Of a DNA stretch of 64,000 nucleotides, positions 1 through 13,345 are shown piece after piece. Source of the DNA: Beta vulgaris subsp. vulgaris (Eukaryota > Streptophyta > Magnoliopsida > Caryophyllales > Amaranthaceae); the NCBI RefSeq assembly GCF_026745355.1, contig NC_079209.1, positions 32,828,130-32,892,129 on the forward strand, in the 5' to 3' direction. Made by a program: the position numbers and the translations under genes. Position 1 is the first letter of the stretch; the number at the start of each line of letters is the position of its first letter. Below the pieces are notes generated by a model that was not told where the DNA came from, did not search any database, and saw only the letters and a program-made list of their open reading frames with translations.

Positions 1-337
1 GAAATTTAGCATTCTACCATGATTAGCAATCTTGTTTATCCTAACTTCTTTTGACAATTATGTACCATGAAACAACCAAACATGTTATATGTACAAAAAT
101 TTGTTTATCATCATCAAAATGCCTAGGTACATAGACTCCTAATAACACACATATATACAAATATAATCAAATAGAAATAGGAGATTTAAACTATATATAA
201 CATAAATCTTGCAAAAATTTACATCATACAAAACTTATAAGTAACTTCAAGCAAATAAATTGAAATTGAATCATTGAAAGGGCCCTCAAGAATCTACTAA
301 AATCGTCTTGAAAGAAAATCAATGCAGTATTTATAAG
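1..337. other. AT-rich non-coding flank
   Basis: No coding potential or recognisable element was seen. The stretch is AT-rich and ends where an LTR-like terminus begins at 338. Confidence 0.5.
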
Positions 338-1925
338 TGTAACAACCCAATTCTCGAGCTGCTAGCTAAACACATTTAAGATTCACTAATCACAATCAAT
401 ACTTAATAAACCTCGAATTAAATATTTACTCGCAGCGGAAACATAACCTATAAAACGATCCTGGACCTGTGGGTTATTGGGCCAACAATAATAAAATCCT
501 TTATATAAGACTTCAATTACATAGTCATTCAATCTCATATTCCATGGCAAAAGAATAATCTATATTGTAAGTAATTCTAAATAAACTTCTCTATATACAA
601 ACTTAATTCTTAATCTAGGATGACATCATAATCTTGCTTCACTTCCATTCTCGAACTCTTGATACCAAACCTGTAAACCCAGAGAAGAAATACAAAACAA
701 ACAAAATTTTAAAATGATTGGAAAACTTGTAACCTTTACTTCAGCCCGTTATAAACGTTTTATTTCTCAAATCATTTTTATCTCGTTACAACGCTGGCAT
801 AGCTAACTTTCTTAAACAAATCAGTGGCAAGTACAGGCTTGGGACAAAGGACAAACGCTACCTCCAAGCTTCGCTATGGAGCCTAGCAATACTACCCCCA
901 AGGTTCGTTATGGAGCGTAGCCGACCGTATCAGGTCAAAAGAGTAACCATCCTCCACCCATACCTTGCCCACTTTCTATTTTCAGTTCATAAACTAAGCC
1001 AGCAAAACAGTTACTGTATTTAGATTCATCGAATAACATTTCCAGAATCAACTCACAACATCACATTTATAACTATGGCCATAGTACAAACTTGTTTATA
1101 AAAAAAACAGAACACAAAGATCTACACACACATGGGCATGTGTATATGATTTTACTGAACATAAAAGTTACCTGAACCGCAATCCAATTCCTTAATCTCC
1201 AAATAGTACTTCACTCCATGATCATCCTCCAACAATCACCTCACAACAACAACAGTAATCAATAACCAAACTTAGACTAATCTAAACTAGAAAACATAAT
1301 CATAACTAATTCCCAATTTAGAAATTATAAACCTTTAATATCCCATTTCCATAATCCTTAATTCATAATCAACTATAAATTCAATAACAACACTAGCTAC
1401 GTCACACGACTAGCATCCTCAATTCATAATCATAATTCTAGATTGTAGAATTGAACTAACTACTAAACTTAACTCACATACTAATATGCATATCAAAAGA
1501 TATTTCATTTTACAATCATACTTAAAAATATAAAGAAACAATCATTTGACCACATGTAGGAAAATCTCTAGGTTACAATCCAAACTAAGTGTGTACCTTC
1601 ACTTAGGTTGCTTAGTGCACCTAAAACTTCTTATCCCAAGTGTTTTACTCTTCCTACAGCTTCCCTTGAATATGTAAAAATGCTAAAGATTAGTTTAAAC
1701 AAGATATTAGAACATAAATAACTAAGCTAAGTACAAGAGAGATGCAAAGATGTACTTACAACAATCTGTTTTATGTTCCTATGAAGTTTTCTATAATTTC
1801 CCAAAGCTTGAAAACTCTACTAAAAGCTTGAAACACTAAGGAATTATGTCTAGAAGTGTTGCATGTAAATAAAATTAGGCGTTGAAGAAGAAATTTTGAG
1901 AGAAAAGGACGAAAACCATTACACC

Positions 1926-1935
1926 CTTTTATAGG
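1926..1935 (-). promoter_or_regulatory. TATA box of LTR promoter
   Basis: The minus strand reads CCTATAAAAG, a strong plant TATA box, placed between the U3-like tandem repeats and the long leader of the LTR. It would direct transcription toward lower coordinates. Confidence 0.45.
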
Positions 1936-2385
1936 GCCTGTTATGGCGGTACCCATGGGGGAGGGAGACCTCTTCTGGGTGAGGTCGATTTCTTGGATTT
2001 TCTGGGTGATTCTTGTTGGAGATTTTAGCTTGAGGTGTTGGCTTTCATGCATACAAAGGATTTTGAGAGATCGACACCTAAGTAGTTGCTAAGAAGCTTT
2101 CTTTGAGCATAGGTCTAAGCTGTAATTTTAGCTGGGCCAGATCTTACTATATAAGGAATTCACCCTATTTTGCCACGTAAATCATGACATTGAATGACCA
2201 TTTTATCCTTAATATATCCTAAACAAAATTTATATCAAGTTTGATTAGGTTTTGAGCTCGAATTCAACCCAAAAAGGCTCTTTAACTGGAAGTTCATTGT
2301 TACCCGATAAAATGGTCTCTATGCGATTTTCATAATCTTAAGGAATAGGCTCTCAAGGAATTTATAACTTATCCATTGATTCTCA

Positions 2386-2544
2386 AACCACTAATAATGA
2401 TAGTGCTTATCCTCTTTGACCTTTCTTAACCATTAAGAATGATAGTGCCTATCCACAAGCTTTCTTAACCACTAAGGATGTTAGTTCTTATCCACTTACT
2501 TTATTAACCACTAAGAATGTTAGTGCTTATCCTCTTTTGTCCTA
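2386..2544. repeat. Tandem repeat, about 40 bp x 4
   Basis: Four diverged copies start at 2386, 2428, 2467 and 2506. Each holds an AACCACTAA core followed by a TTAGTGCTTATCC-like block. They lie in the U3 part of the LTR, where enhancer-like tandem repeats are common. Confidence 0.75.
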
Positions 2545-2650
2545 GTATGATGTTGGAGAGAATTCTAACTACTTAAAAGACCAAAGCCTAATGAAGACTT
2601 AATATAGCTACCAAGATATTTGAGCCTGCTTAAAAATTCAGGCTATTACA

Positions 2651-5096
2651 GAAAGCTTGGAAGTGATTAAGTATTTGGGAGTTGGGTTTTTGGGGAGAAA
2701 ATATGGTGAATAATAGGTAAAAATATTGGGTAAATATGGAAGTATGTATAGGCAAAGCGCGAATTAGGGTTATAAAAATCGATCCACACTTGAAAGGGAA
2801 TCCGTTGTTTTGCAATGCTTTGATTTTGCAAACTAATCTAAATCAGATGTGCATTAGGCGCAAAATTTCGAATAAGCCAGATTTTTCTTTTATCTTTAGA
2901 TAATTTTTAAAAATATCTTTTGTTGAATATTATCACTTTAAAGTGGACATTCTCATATTAGAAGGATAAAAAAAATGAAATTTATGAATATATAATAAAG
3001 TGTATTTATTTAAAAATAAAAATGATTAATTATCATGAATAATTTAGTGGTCTTTTTTAAAAAAAAAAATAGCTTGGAACCTTTTTCATCTTAAAAATGG
3101 ACCTCTGACCTCGAACCTCTAAAAAGATTTTATATTTTAGCTCTATGGATTGCCCTCCTTTGGGTAGAACCGATCATGATGACCATATGTATCATCATCT
3201 GATACTAAAATAGGGAGACGAATTTATGTGTATACACCTACACACTTTTAATTTATGTAAAAGAAGTTAATTAGTTTTCAAGAAAAACTAATAAACTAAA
3301 AAATGAGATTATGGACTTAGGCTTAATATCCTCCCTTAATTGAATTACATATTAACTATAAAAAAATAAATGTAAAATTCACTAATTACAACCTAAAAAG
3401 AGATAATAATGTTAAAAGTTGGTTTTCAACATCAATGATCTAATATGTAATTTAGTGTCCACTTTAAACATCATATTACAAGTTAGTCGATTGTGCAAGT
3501 TAGCTTCTAAGACGTGGTTTAATTATTTGTAGGATTGGTTTAGCAAAAATATATAGTGATCATGCAATCACAATTGAAATGCATTCAAAGGCATAAAGCC
3601 ATAAAAGATCATATTTTAATAAGAAAATGATAAGAAAGATTATCCAAGATGTATAGGCGCATTTATGATTTAAAGATATAAATCATGAAAAGTAAATTGT
3701 TAGTAAAAAAATCATCCAAAGTCAAGCCCATTCAAAGGCTCTTTGGCTCATGAACCAATTGCACTTGTTTTAGAAAATCTTGGCTTTTCTCCTTTTGTTC
3801 ATAAGGCCAAATTTGTGACTTTCTTAACTTGGATGGTTGATTGAAGGCCCACCTATGCAACTACAAGTTGAATGTAGAATGCTACAAGTTGGACGTGATT
3901 ATTAATGGCCCAAGTTCTTTTTGGGATTACTTGCTTTTGTTATTATTTTTGGAAACAAACCTTGAGATTACTCATAAACTATATCATGATTAGGTATGTG
4001 ATTTGTGTGATGATAAGCGTGTTAGGTATGGGTTTAGGGTTTTATTTTGTTGGCTGTAACTCCTTTATAATAGCTCATTGAATGAACTTGATGAGGGGCG
4101 TGAATCAAGGAGCTTTTTATGCTCCTTGAAAGTGATTTGTTTGTAAAAATTTTCTAGATTTGTGTGGGAGTGTTTTAAGCTTCCTTTGCTACTCTTATTT
4201 CCTATATATATAAGGAGGCTTAGGATAATAAAAAATCAGCTTTGTGTGAATTAAAAAAAACCTCGTGTTTTATTTTATGCTTTGAGTTTGTCTCAAATGT
4301 TAAGCTAGCCTTATCACTTTAAGTGTGTCTTGAGTGATAAGACTAGGAAAGAGTGACCGAGTCTTAACTATGTCCTAGAACCCCAAATCATTGAGTTTGT
4401 CCTTGTGATTTGATAACTTTCTTTGTTTTAAGTGATTTCTAGTGTAGTGAGTATTCTTGGTTCTTTGAGTTTAGATTCATCATCCAATCATTTGGAGGGT
4501 GTTTTTACATTTACATCACCCAATTTGTTGTACATTTTTTAGCTATTAAAATCGGCACGTTTTTCGCAACTACGCCAGAACGAAGCAAAAACACACTCAA
4601 CTTCAAAGGAAGATTTCTCCTTCGTTCGGAAAACTTTTAAGGAGTTTCTTTTTTCGATTTTTCCTTAAAATATCCTGAATTTTCATAATCTGTAAGCCTT
4701 TGAGAGTCTCAAGGCTATTTGTAGTTTCTTTTTGTTGTTCAAAGTTTCGTCAGAATACACCCCTTGTATTTGTAACAGTCTAGCAAAACTATTGAAAATC
4801 ATGGCTGATGGAAAACTTGCTAGGATGTTACATGTTATAAGTTAGAAAACTTAGAGAAAGAATTAAGAGAAAATGAAGAAGAAAAGGCATAAGAAAAGAC
4901 TAGAATAGAAAACTGAATAGAAGACAGAATTTTCTTGAAAATGAGCAGGGTGATGTGATTCCACCTTTGAAATTTTGATGAATATAGGGCTTTTTAAAGA
5001 TTAAAGTGCTTGAATTTAATGGAGGACATGATAAAATTGATTCATGGACTTGTTTAAAGAGGAAGATGAGGGATAAATGGGTTAGTAAGGAGTATG
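2651..5096. other. Intergenic sequence without a recognisable gene
   Basis: No ORF here resembles a known protein. At 4203-4213 there is a strong TATA-like run (TATATATAAGG) on the plus strand, followed by a pyrimidine-rich leader, so 3640-4760 may be an eroded LTR or promoter. No primer-binding site or paired copy supports this. A stretch near 2850-2875 resembles the LTR-A end motif (AATAAGCC), suggesting older LTR debris. Confidence 0.4.
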
Positions 5097-5632
5097 TGTA
5101 ACATCCCGTCCAAATCAAAGTAAGGTGGAGATCTGTAGCAAAGAAAATGATACGAATAATGGCAGTGGAAATACCAATGAGACGGAGATGCTACTCTAAG
5201 GAGTAGAATATGAAACTATTAATAGGTAAAGCCTTCAAAGACATTAATCAAACTTCAAATCATTTATATAAAAAGGGAAAATGAGGTCCCATACCCTCAT
5301 TTCAACAAGTCTCAAAATGTCATAACATCACCATAAGAAACCTCCAAAAGAGTAAATTCAAACCAAAACAACTGAAATTCGTAGTTCAAAACATATGACA
5401 AAACTAGAGGTAGCTACTTAAAACCAACTAAGTAACTAGTCCTAATTCCAGCTTCAAAGTGCTCGTCCACTATAACAAGCACCACTTTCTTGCTCACATG
5501 GTTACAACGCACAACCCTGGTCCAAATTGTGACAATTCTAAACAGCATCACCATCTGCACAATACTTCAACAACTTCCACAATCAGTGGGGAGTAACTAG
5601 CAGTTCTCCCCGCTCAAATAGAAACAGATAAA
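5097..5632 (-). mobile_element. LTR fragment, third family, minus orientation
   Basis: It begins TGTAACATCCCGTCC and carries GGCAGTGGAAAT about 65 bases in, the same order of motifs as in the other LTR ends in this window, but with different sequence. It is cut off at about 5632, where LTR-A sequence of the opposite orientation begins. No internal domain is present. Confidence 0.5.
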
Positions 5633-5943
5633 GACAGGTTCGTAGATGTCCATCATTGGAAATTTGGAATGGTGAGAATGTGTAACTATTTTATTTTATT
5701 TTCCAGCATTATTAGAAATATACATTATTTAGTTGGTTTGAATAAGACTTACTTAGATTATTGATTATTAAGTACTTGTTTATTTATTATTTATAACAAA
5801 GTTTAAAGTTAAGTTATATGTTTCCCGGTGCAAAATTCTGAATAAGCCGATATGTTATCACACGGACGATATTGCTTTGGTAATTCTCTAAGTTTTATAT
5901 TATAAAGGTATTTCTGAAAAGAGAGAATTATCGGGGTGTTACA
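5633..5943 (+). mobile_element. LTR-A 3'-terminal fragment, plus orientation
   Basis: This is the last 310 bases of an LTR-A copy, recognised by alignment by eye to the ends of the LTRs at 20763 and 61898. Shared blocks are a GTTCG(T/A)AGATG start, the AATTCTGAATAAGCCGAT block, a CACACGG(A/G)CGAT block and the terminus GAGAATTATCGGGGTGTTACA. It has no primer-binding site after it. The CACTA element follows at once. Confidence 0.75.
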
Positions 5944-6290
5944 GTTTGTGTATGCGAAAGGTAGTTAGCGACCGATTCACCGACTGCTAATTGTGCGGTT
6001 GGTAATTACCGACCGCTTTGAATTAATTCCAACCGCTTAACATTTGGTAAACCCAACTAGTAATTCCAGACTTTTTGACTCCCACTTTTCCCTTTTTCAC
6101 TCTTTTCTAAATTCCTTTAGCAGTAAAACCTCATTCGAAAAACCGACGTCTCCATTGAATTTGCACGTTTGTTTCCTCCTCTCCACTACATCCTTTCCCG
6201 GCGACTTCTCCACTGCCGCCGTCGCCGGTTTCGTCTTCATCTTCGTCGTCGACAATTGCTTCTTCATCATCACGCCGTCGTCGGTTTCAG
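5944..6290 (+). other. CACTA left subterminal repeats and leader exon
   Basis: The first 90 bases hold several copies of the GCGGT/ACCGC subterminal motif that binds the element's own protein in characterised En/Spm elements (inference here). The following leader is C/T-rich and ends TTTCAG followed by GTAAGT at 6291, a consensus splice donor, suggesting a non-coding first exon and a long leader intron before the transposase start at 8425. Confidence 0.5.
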
Positions 6291-8424
6291 GTAAGTAATC
6301 TTCATGTTTTTTTTGTATTAGTATAATTTTTATGAAGTAGTCTGTTTTTCTGTCCTAAATTTGCAATATTCATGTACCAATTGCGAATTCTAACTTCTAA
6401 GCAGTAATGCACTTTGCCTGCATGTTACCGATTGCAAATTTTCTGGTTTTTTTTGAAGTACTTTTGGAGGGATAATGTCTGACTATGAATGTTTTGTTTA
6501 ACCTCAAAATTTCACCGTCGACACACGTCGCCACCGCATCGTAGTCGCGAATTTCACCGTCGCCACCACAGCGCTTCATCGTCTCGCCCATCACAATAGG
6601 TTGGTTTTGTTTCATGAATTTTATACTTTGTTTAATCTGAATAAATGCAATGAGATTTTCTTGGAACAAGGGTATTGAAGTTGTAATTATGATAGACCAA
6701 TTGCGAATTCTAACTAAGCAGTAATGTGGATTGTTATTGGAACAAGGGTATTGAAGTTGTTGGAATATTCTACCTGTTATGGAGGCTGGTTACATCCTTT
6801 GTTGAACTTAACTAATCATTTTCCTCTAATACATCCTTTGTTAAGTTGACTAAACTAATTCTACCCGTTATGTATTTGTTGGAATAGTTGGAAAAAGAAT
6901 TGCAAGGAAAACCCAACTAAGTATGTATTAGAGTGTACACTTTTTTTTTTTAAGTTATGAAGATTGGTACATATTTGGAGAAATCCATATTCATTGACAG
7001 ATTGAAAATTTGGTCCAAAAACATAAAATGTTGCATAGATAGGCCATACATATTTTAAGAAATTCTAAACATGTGTAGTGTTTTTTTCAAACATACAAAG
7101 AGGATAGTATATGTTTTCATTTTTATTTTTGTTGTATTTACTAAAAACCATTTTATTTACTTGAGATAATATTTGTAGAATAAGAAATTCTAAATTAATA
7201 ATCTCTCGTCGGTCCATGGATGGTAAGCTTAGTTTTTGTTTTTTTGATTAAATATTGAGAAATCTAGATTTTCCAAGGAGATACAATTCTACTTGATGGA
7301 GCTGAAATTAATAAATTCGCCTAAGGACTAAATATACAGATTACATATTAGATTCAGCTCATTAGGTGAAAAAAATATGGGAGTTAAGGTTAAAAAAAAG
7401 GTAATTCTTCCAACTTGTTAAGCATAAGAGACACAAGGGATATGCTATACGAAATGCTTAGTTGGGTATTCATTTTCAAGTCCATTGTAATCATAATATA
7501 GCATGTCTCCTTTTAGCCTGCGACATCATATCTTACACACTTTAAATTCTGCTTCTTCTTCTTCTTCCCTTCTGGAGTAAGCTTAATTGTTCATTTTTCT
7601 TAAATTAGACCACCTTTTATCATATATGGCTATAAATTAATCTTAAAGTACCAAATTTCATTAAATATTGATCTAATACTGAATCAAATTGATCAACTGA
7701 AACTTGAATATGTAAATGCGTGTTTGATTTATATATGGTTTTAAAATATATTAATCTCACATAATTAGTTTCTATCAAGTTCTATTTAAGGATATTTGCT
7801 CATGAAGATTAGTATTATATTGAATTTAGTTGTCAACTATGTTGAAAGTTGTAAGAAGATGTGTTATTCACATATTTTAGGTTGGCATGAATGTCTATAA
7901 TATTTTGTTTTGGCAATTTGGGATCATAATCAGAACTTTTTGCATGTTAATGCTTATAATTCCAATTTTTTCTCATGATAATGATTGATAATGAATGTGA
8001 GTACTATGAATATAGGAGGTAGTAGAAGAGATGAAATCATGCAAGGAAGGAGATGAGAATGTTACCAACATTTTGGGGGCAATACATTATCCGAATTCCT
8101 AGTTAGAGGGAAGGTGAATAAGCTAGGAATTAGGATACATTATCCTTATATTGTGGGAAGAACCTCTTTGAGAAAGATAGATATTGATCCTCCTCAAATT
8201 ATTGTAGTTATGATAGACTACAATGGTGGTATATATAATGATATTGATATCACAGTGAAATTACCTTAATTTGACTTATTCGGATAACTTGTAATTTTTA
8301 ACATAATGTGTGATACTTCTATGTTCATTTTGACGTGATTAAAGTTTAATATAGTAAATGATGATGTTGATTTTAAAGTTTGTTAGTAATATTATTTTAA
8401 TTGAGATGTGTAGAATTGAGGATC

Positions 8425-11400
8425 ATGAAACGAAATGAGCGTAGTTGGATGTATGATAGGCGTGAGGGACGCTTTCTCAAGACTGGGTTTGTGAATGAAG
8501 TTCGAGATTTTATTGAATTCGCACAACAAAATCATAAATTCAAAGACGGTGAGAAAATTAGATGTCCATGCTTTCGGTGTAACAACAAACAATTCTTTGA
8601 TGTTGACATTGTTAGAGAACATCTTTATAAAAAAGGATTTTGTCATGACTATTTTAATTGGATATGTCACGGGGAAACTATTGAAGAACCCCCATCGGAG
8701 CCATTAAATCCTTATCGAGACATGATTGTTAATGCTCTTGGACATAATGAAGAAAATCCAAACAATGAGCAAGCAAATAATGTCGAAGAGGAGCCAAATG
8801 ATGAAGCTAAGAAATTTTTTGAGCTCCTTAAAGTTGTCGATAACCCGTTATACGAAGGGAGCAAAGTATCTGTGTTGGAGATGGCATCAAGAATAACATC
8901 TTTAAAGTGTGAGTACAATCTACTACACAGGTGTGCTGAATGATTTGCATCTTTATTGTATGAAGTGATTCCAAATAACAATCAAATGAGTAGAACTTTT
9001 TATGATACTAAGAAAGTTCTTAAAGGCTTACAACTCCCACATGAGAAGATACATGCATGCGTAACGGTTGTATGCTATTTTGGAAAGGCGACGCACATAA
9101 GTGTGATCACTACAAGAAGACTCCTAAAGGCAATCTTATTCCAGAAAAGGTCCTAACATATTATCCTATCTCACCCCGATTGCAAAGGCTTTATGCGACG
9201 AATAATATTTCAGAGAAAATGACATGGCATGCTAAAAAGCCTCGGGTTCCGGGTACTATGGAACATCCTACTGATAGTGAGGCGTGGAAGCATTTTGATA
9301 CTACTTTCCCTGATTTTTCCTCTGAGACACGTAATGTTCAATTAGGTTTGTGCACTGATGGCTTTTCACCCTTTCGTAAGTTTGGAGGACAATATTCTTG
9401 TTGGCCTGTAATCCTTACTCCATATAATTTGACTCCATCAATGTGTATGAAAAAGCCTTTCATGTTCCTCTCTTTACTAGTTCCAGGTCCTAAGAATCCA
9501 AAGGGTAATTTAGATGTCTACATGCAACCATTAATTGAAGAGCTCAAACAATTGTGAGAGATTGGTGCTATGACTTATGATATTCCACAGAAATAAAATT
9601 TCATGCTCCGTGCAGTGCTTCTGTGGACCGTAAGTGATTTTTCTGCATATGGTATGTTGTCTGGATAAGAAACTAAGGCATTTTGGCTGGATAATGGCAA
9701 TAAAGTCTCATGGTTTGATTGTCACCGGAAGTTTCTTCCACATGATCACCCTTTTCGTAAAAATAAAACAGCTTTTCGCAAAAACAAAGTGGAAAATGGC
9801 ATGGCTCCAGCTATGATGTCCGGAGATGATATGTGGCAATGTGTAAGATTTGCCTAAAGCCACTGATGGTCCTGAAGCTCTCAAAATCTTGAAGAAAGCT
9901 AAAAAGGGTTGGTTTAAACAAAGTTCTTTTTGGGAACTTCCTTATTGGAAAGATTTGGTTATTCGACACAACCTGGAGGTCATGCACATTGAGAAAAACT
10001 TCTTTGATCAACTTATACACACATTGATGGATTTGAAAGGCCAAACCTCGGACAATGTTAGTGCAAGAAAAGACTTGAAGTGTCTATGTAAGCGTCGATA
10101 GTTAGAGCTCACCTACGACGAACGAGGAAACAAAATCATGCCAAAAGCCCCTTTTGCACTTGACAAGGCTCAAAGGAAGGTCTTATGTGAAATGGGTTCG
10201 TGACTTAAAGTTTCCGGATGGATTTGTGGAATGAAAAGCCATGATTGTCATGTCTTTATGGAGAGGTTACTATCGGTTGCTTTAAAAGAGTTGCTACCTT
10301 TGCATGTTTGGAAAGCAATTACTGAGATCAATCAATTCTTTTGTGATATATGTGCATCCACTATCCAAGTCGATGATATGGATCGTTTGGAATAAAATAT
10401 AGCTGAAATTTTGTGCAAACTTGAAAAGATATTTCCTCCTGCATTTTCCAACTCGATGGAGCATTTGCCTATTCATTTGGCTTATGAAGCTAAGGTTGGT
10501 GGTCCAGTGCAATATAGGTGGATGTATCCCTTTGAAAGGTAACAATGAAATTTTTATGTTCAAATGCTTTCTTTTAAGAATCAAGTTCTAATATTACGAA
10601 GTTTTCACAATCGAAATTTACATATTGATTTATTTGGTAGGTTTCTCAATCACTTGAAGCGTCAGATTGGAAACAAGGCACGTGTGGAGGGTTCTATTTG
10701 CAATGCATACCTATGTGAGCAACTATCATATTTTTGTTCGAATTACTACCAACCAAAGTTGATACTAAAACAAGAGATTTGGGTAGAAATGTCACTCCAG
10801 TCATTGAGAACCATCATGATCCACATGTTCATGAGATGTTTAGGGTGGATTGTGGGCGTACATCTACCAAGCCTTTTATGCTTCTAGCAAGATAAAGAGT
10901 ATGATCGTTGCACACCTTTATGTTCTTGCAAACAGTGGTATATTAAGCAAATATGAAAGGTAAACATGTTTTTCGTGCCCAAGTGATGTTAACTAGTTAA
11001 AAACATCTCTAATCGTGCTTTTGTCAATAATAATAGAATTTTGAACAACATATATTGGACACACATCCACACATATCATTAGAGGAGATTTGAGCAAATG
11101 TGAAGCTGAATATCCTAAATGGTTCAAAAACCATGTGAGTTTTTAATTAATAAAATTTAAGTCTTAACTAAATGAAAGGTTTTTCTAACGCAATTTATGT
11201 AAATTTCTATAATATAAAATTAGGTACTACAAGAGGGGACTAATATCGATGTCGTTCATGCTCTTGCAATGGGTCTCGTGAGACAAGTGAAATCATGGAA
11301 TCAGTTTTTCGTCAATGGATACAATTTTCAAACACATGAGTATGGCAAACACAAATCAACTATGAATTATGGAGTGTGTGTTAAAAGTCACAAGAAAGTT

Positions 11401-11953
11401 GATTATTATGGCATTTTGGAGGAAGTAATTGAACTAGTTTACCATGGTCCATTGGAAGTCTACAAAACGATATTGTTTAAGTGCAATTGGATGCATTCTT
11501 TGAGCGGTTTAAATGTACATGAACAATATAAACTCATTGAATTAAATCATAGTAAGAAGTACCAGAGTATAATCCATTTGTACTATCATACCAAGTTAGC
11601 CAAGTCTATTATACCCCTTATCCTAGTTTAAGTAGGGTAGAGTGCAATGGTGGGTAATGTTTCAGACTAAGGCAAGGTCTTCAATTGAAACTCCGGTAGA
11701 CTCATTATTCTTTCAAGAGGAGATAAGTGATGTTGCTTCAACTCTTTGTGCTCCAAATGAGATTTGAGACTACGATTTTGACGGGTAGAAAGACCAAAAC
11801 GAGGATATAATGCTTAACGATAATAATGATTCTGATAATGGCAACGAGGATGATAATGATGAAGATGATCTACAAGATTATGAGATATTTGAAGATTTTG
11901 ATGATGATGATGATGATACGGAAGAAGATTTAGACCCATTTAATTTTATGTAG
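8425..11953 (+). pseudogene. TNP2-like CACTA transposase, degenerate
   Basis: The gene for the En/Spm transposase, which would cut the element ends in the nucleus. Domains in order: a transposase-associated zinc domain (about 8440-8680) with RSWMY, IRCPC..C and a terminal HGE; a Transposase_21/TNP2 core (9057-10280) with YPISPRLQRLY, GLCTDGFSPF, WPVILTPYNL, MLSG and NLEVMHIEKN; a DUF4218 region (about 10340-10790) with LCKLEKIFPP and PVQYRWMYPFER; a DUF4216 region (about 11240-11560); and an acidic tail ending at TAG 11951-11953. A 100-base intron at 10541-10640 has GT-AG ends. I chose ATG 8425 because it sits just before the conserved RSWMY. Several stops and frameshifts (for example after 8943, 9557 and 10101) break the frame, so no full-length product is possible. 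Confidence 0.88.
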
Positions 11954-12073
11954 TTATAACACCGTGAATCATACATTAAATTTTGTAGTGTTCTATGAAC
12001 TTCTAAAACCCTTTTCTCTCTAAAACCCTATTGGCGTGTGCTTAAGGTGGTGGTCTTAAGCGGCGCTGACGCC

Positions 12074-13345
12074 ATGGCTCGAGGGTGTGGAGCGAAGAAA
12101 AGTGCTCAGAAAGGGAAGGGGAAGTCTGAGGGGCCTTCTTCGTCGCCAGTTCGGAAAACAAAGTCCGTTGATGAAGTTACAGGGGTTGAGGCAATGCGTA
12201 TACCAAGTCCGATTCGGGAGAATGATCCAACTGAGGAGGATGAGCTAGATGAAGTGACGATAGTGAGAACTCCAGTAACAATAGAAGATAAGATTCAACA
12301 CGCGATGGAAAAGGCAGTACTATCTGATTGGCTAAATGTTATTCAATCTGGATCAAAGCCGGCAAGTGCTCCTCGATTGTCATGAGCGGAAGGTGTTGAG
12401 GAAACTACTACCCCGGTAAGTTTGAATCCAACCAGCAATGTTGTAACTATTGATTCAACTGATATTCAAGAGGAGGTAGAATACTAGTCCTCTACTCCTG
12501 TGTGTTATGTCCTTGGGGCCAACCCACCCTTTTCCGTAATGGAGGGGTATTTTAAGCGAGTTTGGGGTAAATATGGCATAGATAAAATTGATGGAATGGG
12601 GAAGGGTATGTTTATTGTTAAGTTTACATCATTAGAAGCCTGCTTGAAGGTGAATCAGGAGGGATTCCACTTTTTTGACCAGAAGCCTTTGATTACCAAA
12701 CTATGGGAAGCTGATATGGAATTTGATAAAACTAATGTTGATGTGGTGCCTATATGGATCAAGTTACCTAGTCTTGCATTTAAATATTGGGGTGACAGGA
12801 GTTTGTCGAAAATTGTGGGGCAAATGGGCAGAATGATTAAGATGGATGCATCCACGAAGAATAAGGAAAGATTAAGTTTTGCGCGAGTAATGGTGGAGGT
12901 GAATATTAAGCAGGATTTTCCTGATACAATCAGGTTTTGTAATGAGCATGGTGTGATAGTGGAGCAGAGTGTGGAGTATGAATGGAAGCCAATTCAGTGT
13001 GGGAGATGTTCTGGGTTTGGACATGAAGAAGCTCAATGTAGGAAACAACTAGGGAGGAAAGTGTGGAGGCCTAAGAAGCAAGTGCAAAAGGACTCTGAGA
13101 GGTTCACTGTTGTGGGAAATCAGACTAAGATCAGTACAATGCAAGTTATAGTGCCTGTGCATAATGCATTCCAGGTGCTGGAAGAGAGTGAGAAGGAAAT
13201 AGGGCCTGAAGTAGAAGGGCCAACTGGGGAGAAGGAGATTGGGGGAATGACAGGAGAGGAAAATGTGGCAAACCAGGGGGACAATGGAGCTGTTGCTGTA
13301 GTGGAAGAAGGGTGGGTGATGACACTCCCTCAGCCAAATGGATAA
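12074..13345 (+). pseudogene. LINE ORF1: DUF4283 and CCHC zinc-knuckle RNA-binding protein
   Basis: This would be the nucleic-acid-binding ORF1 product of the LINE. ATG 12074 is in a good plant context (GCCATGGC). The N-terminal part is basic and serine-rich. A DUF4283 domain follows (about 12500-12930), then a zinc knuckle CGRCSGFGHEEAQC near 13000-13040, and an acidic C-terminus. In-frame stops at 12383-12385 (TGA) and 12485-12487 (TAG) separate the first 103 codons from the domain, so the ORF is broken; the part from 12500 on is open. The stop TAA (13343-13345) overlaps the ATG of ORF2 by 8 bases (ATGGATAA), consistent with coupled re-initiation. Confidence 0.85.

Larger units (their letters stand above)
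338..2650 (-). mobile_element. Probable solo LTR (second LTR family, minus orientation)
   Basis: The segment begins TGTAACAACCC and ends GGCTATTACA, the TG...CA ends expected of an LTR. Read on the minus strand it has U3-like tandem repeats (2386-2544), then a TATA box (1926-1935), then about 1.6 kb of leader, and near its 3' end the motif CAGCGGAAA, which also occurs near the end of the LTR-A family here. No primer-binding site adjoins 338, so this is either a solo LTR or a cut-off 3' LTR. The flanking 5-mers (ATAAG and GAAAG) do not match well, so the borders are inferred from sequence form only. There is no internal domain or coding sequence. Confidence 0.5.

Noticed and set aside
2386..2544. 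CRISPR-like array
   Set aside because: Units of about 40 bases are contiguous with no unique spacers, and the context is a plant LTR.
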